Of a stretch of DNA of 7,108 bases, positions 5,109 to 7,108 are shown in pieces. Origin of the DNA: Acidobacteriota bacterium (GTDB taxonomy: Bacteria; Acidobacteriota; Terriglobia; UBA7540); the NCBI GenBank assembly GCA_021789565.1, contig JAJYJL010000412.1:1-7108 (forward strand), written 5' to 3'. The notes beneath the pieces are model-generated. The model was given only the letters and a program-made list of their open reading frames with translations, searched no databases and was not told where the DNA came from. Position 1 is the first letter of the stretch; the number at the start of each line of letters is the position of its first letter. A program made the translations under genes and the position numbers.

Positions 5109-6149
5109 ATGAGGGTTGTCGCAATCGGGGGCGGCACGGGCTTGGCCGTTCTGCTTCGAGGTTTGAAGGAATATGTCAGTCCCAGCCCCGCGCGACGGCG
5201 CCAGGCAATAGACCAGTTGACGGCCGTCGTGACGGTGACTGACGAGGGAGGAAGTTCGGGCCGCATTCGGCGGGATTTCGGCATGTTGCCGCCCGGGGAC
5301 ATCCGGAACTGCCTTGTGGCGCTTGCCGGAGACGAGAAGATTCTCACCCGCTTATTCAATTATCGCTTTGCAATGGGCAAGGGTCTCCGGGGGCACAGCC
5401 TCGGGAACCTATTCCTGACTGCTTTGACCAACCTGACGGGTGATTTTTCGATGGCGGTCAGGCAAGCAAGCGAAGTATTGGCGGTTCGGGGCGAAATCTT
5501 CCCTGCAACCCTTGCGGACGTCCACCTCACGGCAAAGCTTGTCAACGGCAAGCGGGTGGATGGCGAGTCCCGAATTCATCGAACGCGGGTACCTATCCAT
5601 AAACTGTCGATTGTACCTGTCCGCTGCCGCCCTATGCCGGAGACCCTCAAGGCAATTGCAGAAGCCGATTTGATTTCGCTGGGACCGGGTTCCCTTTACA
5701 CTTCGCTCTTGCCCAACTTGCTGGTTTCCCGCATCGCGCAGCAGATGGCGCGGTCAAGTGCCGTCAAGGTTTACATCGGGAACCTGATGACGCAACCAGG
5801 TGAAACGCGAGGTTACAGTGCCGCTGAACACCTTGATGTGATCATCAAACACATTGGATTTAATCTTTTCGATTTCGCAATTTTAAACAATCGGCCGTTT
5901 CCGCACGCAATGCGGCGGCGCTACGCGGCTGAACACGCGGAGCCCGTCGTCAATGACCTGGCTAAGATCCGGGCGCTCGGAACTTCGCCGATCTGTGTCC
6001 CGTTGCTCCAGGCTGAGGATGGGGTTGCACGCCATGATTCGCGCCGGCTCTCGCGTTTGTTGCTTCAACTTGCCAAGCGGCGGGTCAGCAGTTCCCGACC
6101 CGTTCCATCCCAGACCCGCAAAGCAGCGCCAATCCTCCAACGCGCTTGA
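5109..6149 (+). CDS. yvcK: YvcK/CofD-like UDP-sugar-binding factor
   Basis: This 346-residue cytosolic protein of the YvcK (gluconeogenesis factor) branch of the CofD-like fold is about the usual length. Motifs: AIGGGTGLAVLLRGLK (5-20) for nucleotide binding, TVTDEGGSSGRIRRDFGM (42-59), PPGDIRNCLVALA (61-73), HSLGNLFLTAL (96-106), LGPGSLYTSLLPNLL (191-205) and NLMTQPGETRGYS (225-237). YvcK homologues in Firmicutes and Actinobacteria bind UDP-GlcNAc and link gluconeogenic growth with peptidoglycan synthesis and cell shape. True CofD (coenzyme F420 synthesis) is less likely, because the YvcK-type DEGGSSGR and NLMTQPGET blocks are present. GGGAG (5098-5102) lies six bases before the ATG. The C-terminus (from about 325) is an Arg/Pro/Ser-rich extension. 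The common Firmicute neighbours rapZ and whiA are absent here; the gene lies behind a TPR gene and ahead of gltB. Confidence 0.92.
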   Translation: MRVVAIGGGTGLAVLLRGLKEYVSPSPARRRQAIDQLTAVVTVTDEGGSSGRIRRDFGMLPPGDIRNCLVALAGDEKILTRLFNYRFAMGKGLRGHSLGNLFLTALTNLTGDFSMAVRQASEVLAVRGEIFPATLADVHLTAKLVNGKRVDGESRIHRTRVPIHKLSIVPVRCRPMPETLKAIAEADLISLGPGSLYTSLLPNLLVSRIAQQMARSSAVKVYIGNLMTQPGETRGYSAAEHLDVIIKHIGFNLFDFAILNNRPFPHAMRRRYAAEHAEPVVNDLAKIRALGTSPICVPLLQAEDGVARHDSRRLSRLLLQLAKRRVSSSRPVPSQTRKAAPILQRA

Positions 6150-6198
6150 AGAGCGATGGGACTTGCCAATTCATGGACTTACGCAAACCATGCTGTTA

Positions 6199-6215
6199 TT
6201 TATACTGATTATAAA
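6199..6215. promoter_or_regulatory. Operator-like palindrome over a possible -10 of gltB
   Basis: TTTATA-CTGAT-TATAAA is a perfect 6-bp inverted repeat with a 5-base centre, in the AT-rich gap before gltB. A shifted repeat, ATACT/AGTAT (6202-6206 with 6217-6221), overlaps it. TATACT (6201-6206) is a good -10 candidate, but the matching -35 (CTTACG, 6178-6183, 17-base spacing) is poor. That suits a weak or activator-dependent promoter. No regulator is identified. Confidence 0.3.
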
Positions 6216-6253
6216 AAGTATTCATTTCACAGAACCCGCTTGGAAGAACGAAA

Positions 6254-7108
6254 ATGGCTTGGCTGGTCGGAGGAGAAGTGTCTGAACTCGGATCTGTGGA
6301 CCAAAATACGGAAGGCGAATGGCGGCGCGGCCTTTACCAGCGTGAAGAACACGATGCTTGTGGTGTGGGTTTTGTCGCCGCTCTCAACGCTCCGGCCTCG
6401 CACCGAGTTGTCACGCAGGCCCTCGAATGTCTTGGCTGCCTGACACACCGCGGTGGTGTCGATGCTGATGGCGCCAGCGGTGACGGTGCTGGGATTGCCG
6501 TTCAGTTGCCGTCAGACTTTTTCGCGCGGGAAGCCCGCCGGCTCAATTCCGGGTTTCAGCCACATTGGCGTACCGCGGTAGGCGTTTTCTTTTTCCCGAC
6601 TGATGGAGTGACTCGCGCCCGGGCCATGTTTGCCGCTGAAGAAGCGGTCCGCAACCGGGGGCTCTATGTTGCAGGCTGGCGTCAGGTTCCAGTCAACCCG
6701 GACGCGCTCGGTCCTCAGGCCCGCGAGAGCCAGCCGGCAATCTGGCATCTGCTGGTGGCGCAACCCGCCGACCAAGAGCGCGAATTTGAGCAGGTCCTCT
6801 ACCTGACCCGCAAGGAAATTGAACGGCGCATCGCTGAAGCAAAGATTGCCGACTGTTATATTCCCTCATTCTCTTCGCGCAATATTGTCTACAAAGGGCT
6901 GATGGCTCCTTCACAGCTTGGCCTCTTTTACATGGACCTGGTGGACCCCGACTTTAAAACCTCCGCTGCCCTTTATCACCAGCGTTACAGTACGAATACA
7001 TCGCCCACCTGGTTTCTTGCCCAGCCATTCCGCCTTGTCGCCCACAACGGTGAAATCAATCCTCTGTTGGGGAACCGCCATTGGATGCGGGCGCGGGAAG
7101 CTGTGCTG
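6254..7108 (+). CDS. gltB: Glutamate synthase large subunit, N-terminal part (runs off window)
   Basis: The frame stays open to the window edge and gives 285 residues of a protein usually near 1500. GltB makes two glutamates from glutamine and 2-oxoglutarate; this part is the class II glutaminase domain that releases ammonia. The ATG at 6254 has GGAAG (6242-6246) seven bases upstream, and an in-frame TAA lies at 6212. It yields a 35-residue propeptide before the catalytic nucleophile Cys36 in HDACGVGF, the propeptide length typical of the family. Further motifs are THRGGVDADGASGDGAG (64-80), HQRYSTNT (242-249) and AHNGEINPLLGNRHWMRARE (263-282), which form the glutamine pocket. GTG at 6278, four bases after GGAGG (6269-6273), is a weaker alternative start. 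The gene follows yvcK by 104 bases and probably has its own promoter. The FMN/Fe-S synthase domains and any gltD lie beyond the window. Confidence 0.96.
   Translation, partial: MAWLVGGEVSELGSVDQNTEGEWRRGLYQREEHDACGVGFVAALNAPASHRVVTQALECLGCLTHRGGVDADGASGDGAGIAVQLPSDFFAREARRLNSGFQPHWRTAVGVFFFPTDGVTRARAMFAAEEAVRNRGLYVAGWRQVPVNPDALGPQARESQPAIWHLLVAQPADQEREFEQVLYLTRKEIERRIAEAKIADCYIPSFSSRNIVYKGLMAPSQLGLFYMDLVDPDFKTSAALYHQRYSTNTSPTWFLAQPFRLVAHNGEINPLLGNRHWMRAREAVL

Noticed and set aside
6156..6443. 95-aa + strand ORF between yvcK and gltB
   Set aside because: It runs about 190 bases into gltB in a different frame and has no family resemblance; gltB with its propeptide and Cys36 explains the region.

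Overview
The window reads as a piece of chromosome from a moderately GC-rich, Gram-negative-type bacterium. Three things point most plausibly to Acidobacteriota or a similar soil phylum: a Tat-exported Gfo/Idh/MocA oxidoreductase, a bacterial deoxyhypusine-synthase-like protein, and a TPR gene followed by yvcK. This placement is inferred from the style of the proteins; no rRNA or marker gene is present. All confident genes lie on the + strand.

Left part (1-2362): the C-terminal two thirds of a deoxyhypusine synthase-like protein (2-703), then a 336-base gap. The gap holds a possible 44-codon minus-strand ORF, a pyrimidine tract identical to the 3' tail of 16S rRNA, and a CRP/FNR-type palindrome. 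Next is a complete Tat-signal Gfo/Idh/MocA oxidoreductase (1040-2362).

Middle (2363-4370): apbE (FAD:protein FMN transferase) starts 10 bases after the oxidoreductase, so the two probably share a transcript. An 840-base stretch with no convincing protein gene follows. Its first 180 bases are dense in inverted repeats, including two perfect long stems interleaved in pseudoknot order. It ends in a near-consensus sigma-70 promoter (TTGACT-N17-TAATAT).

Right part (4371-7108): that promoter drives a TPR protein with a very basic N-terminal tail. A YvcK/CofD-like UDP-sugar-binding factor follows 60 bases later, probably in the same operon. After a short AT-rich gap with an operator-like palindrome comes the start of gltB, the glutamate synthase large subunit, which runs off the window. 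Its propeptide, catalytic Cys36 and glutaminase motifs are intact.

Taken together this is mostly central and cell-surface metabolism: polyamine-type chemistry, periplasmic redox and flavinylation, carbon/cell-wall control and nitrogen assimilation. No mobile element, CRISPR array, tRNA or rRNA gene was found. The least explained parts are the structured non-coding block after apbE and the regulatory sequences ahead of the oxidoreductase and gltB.
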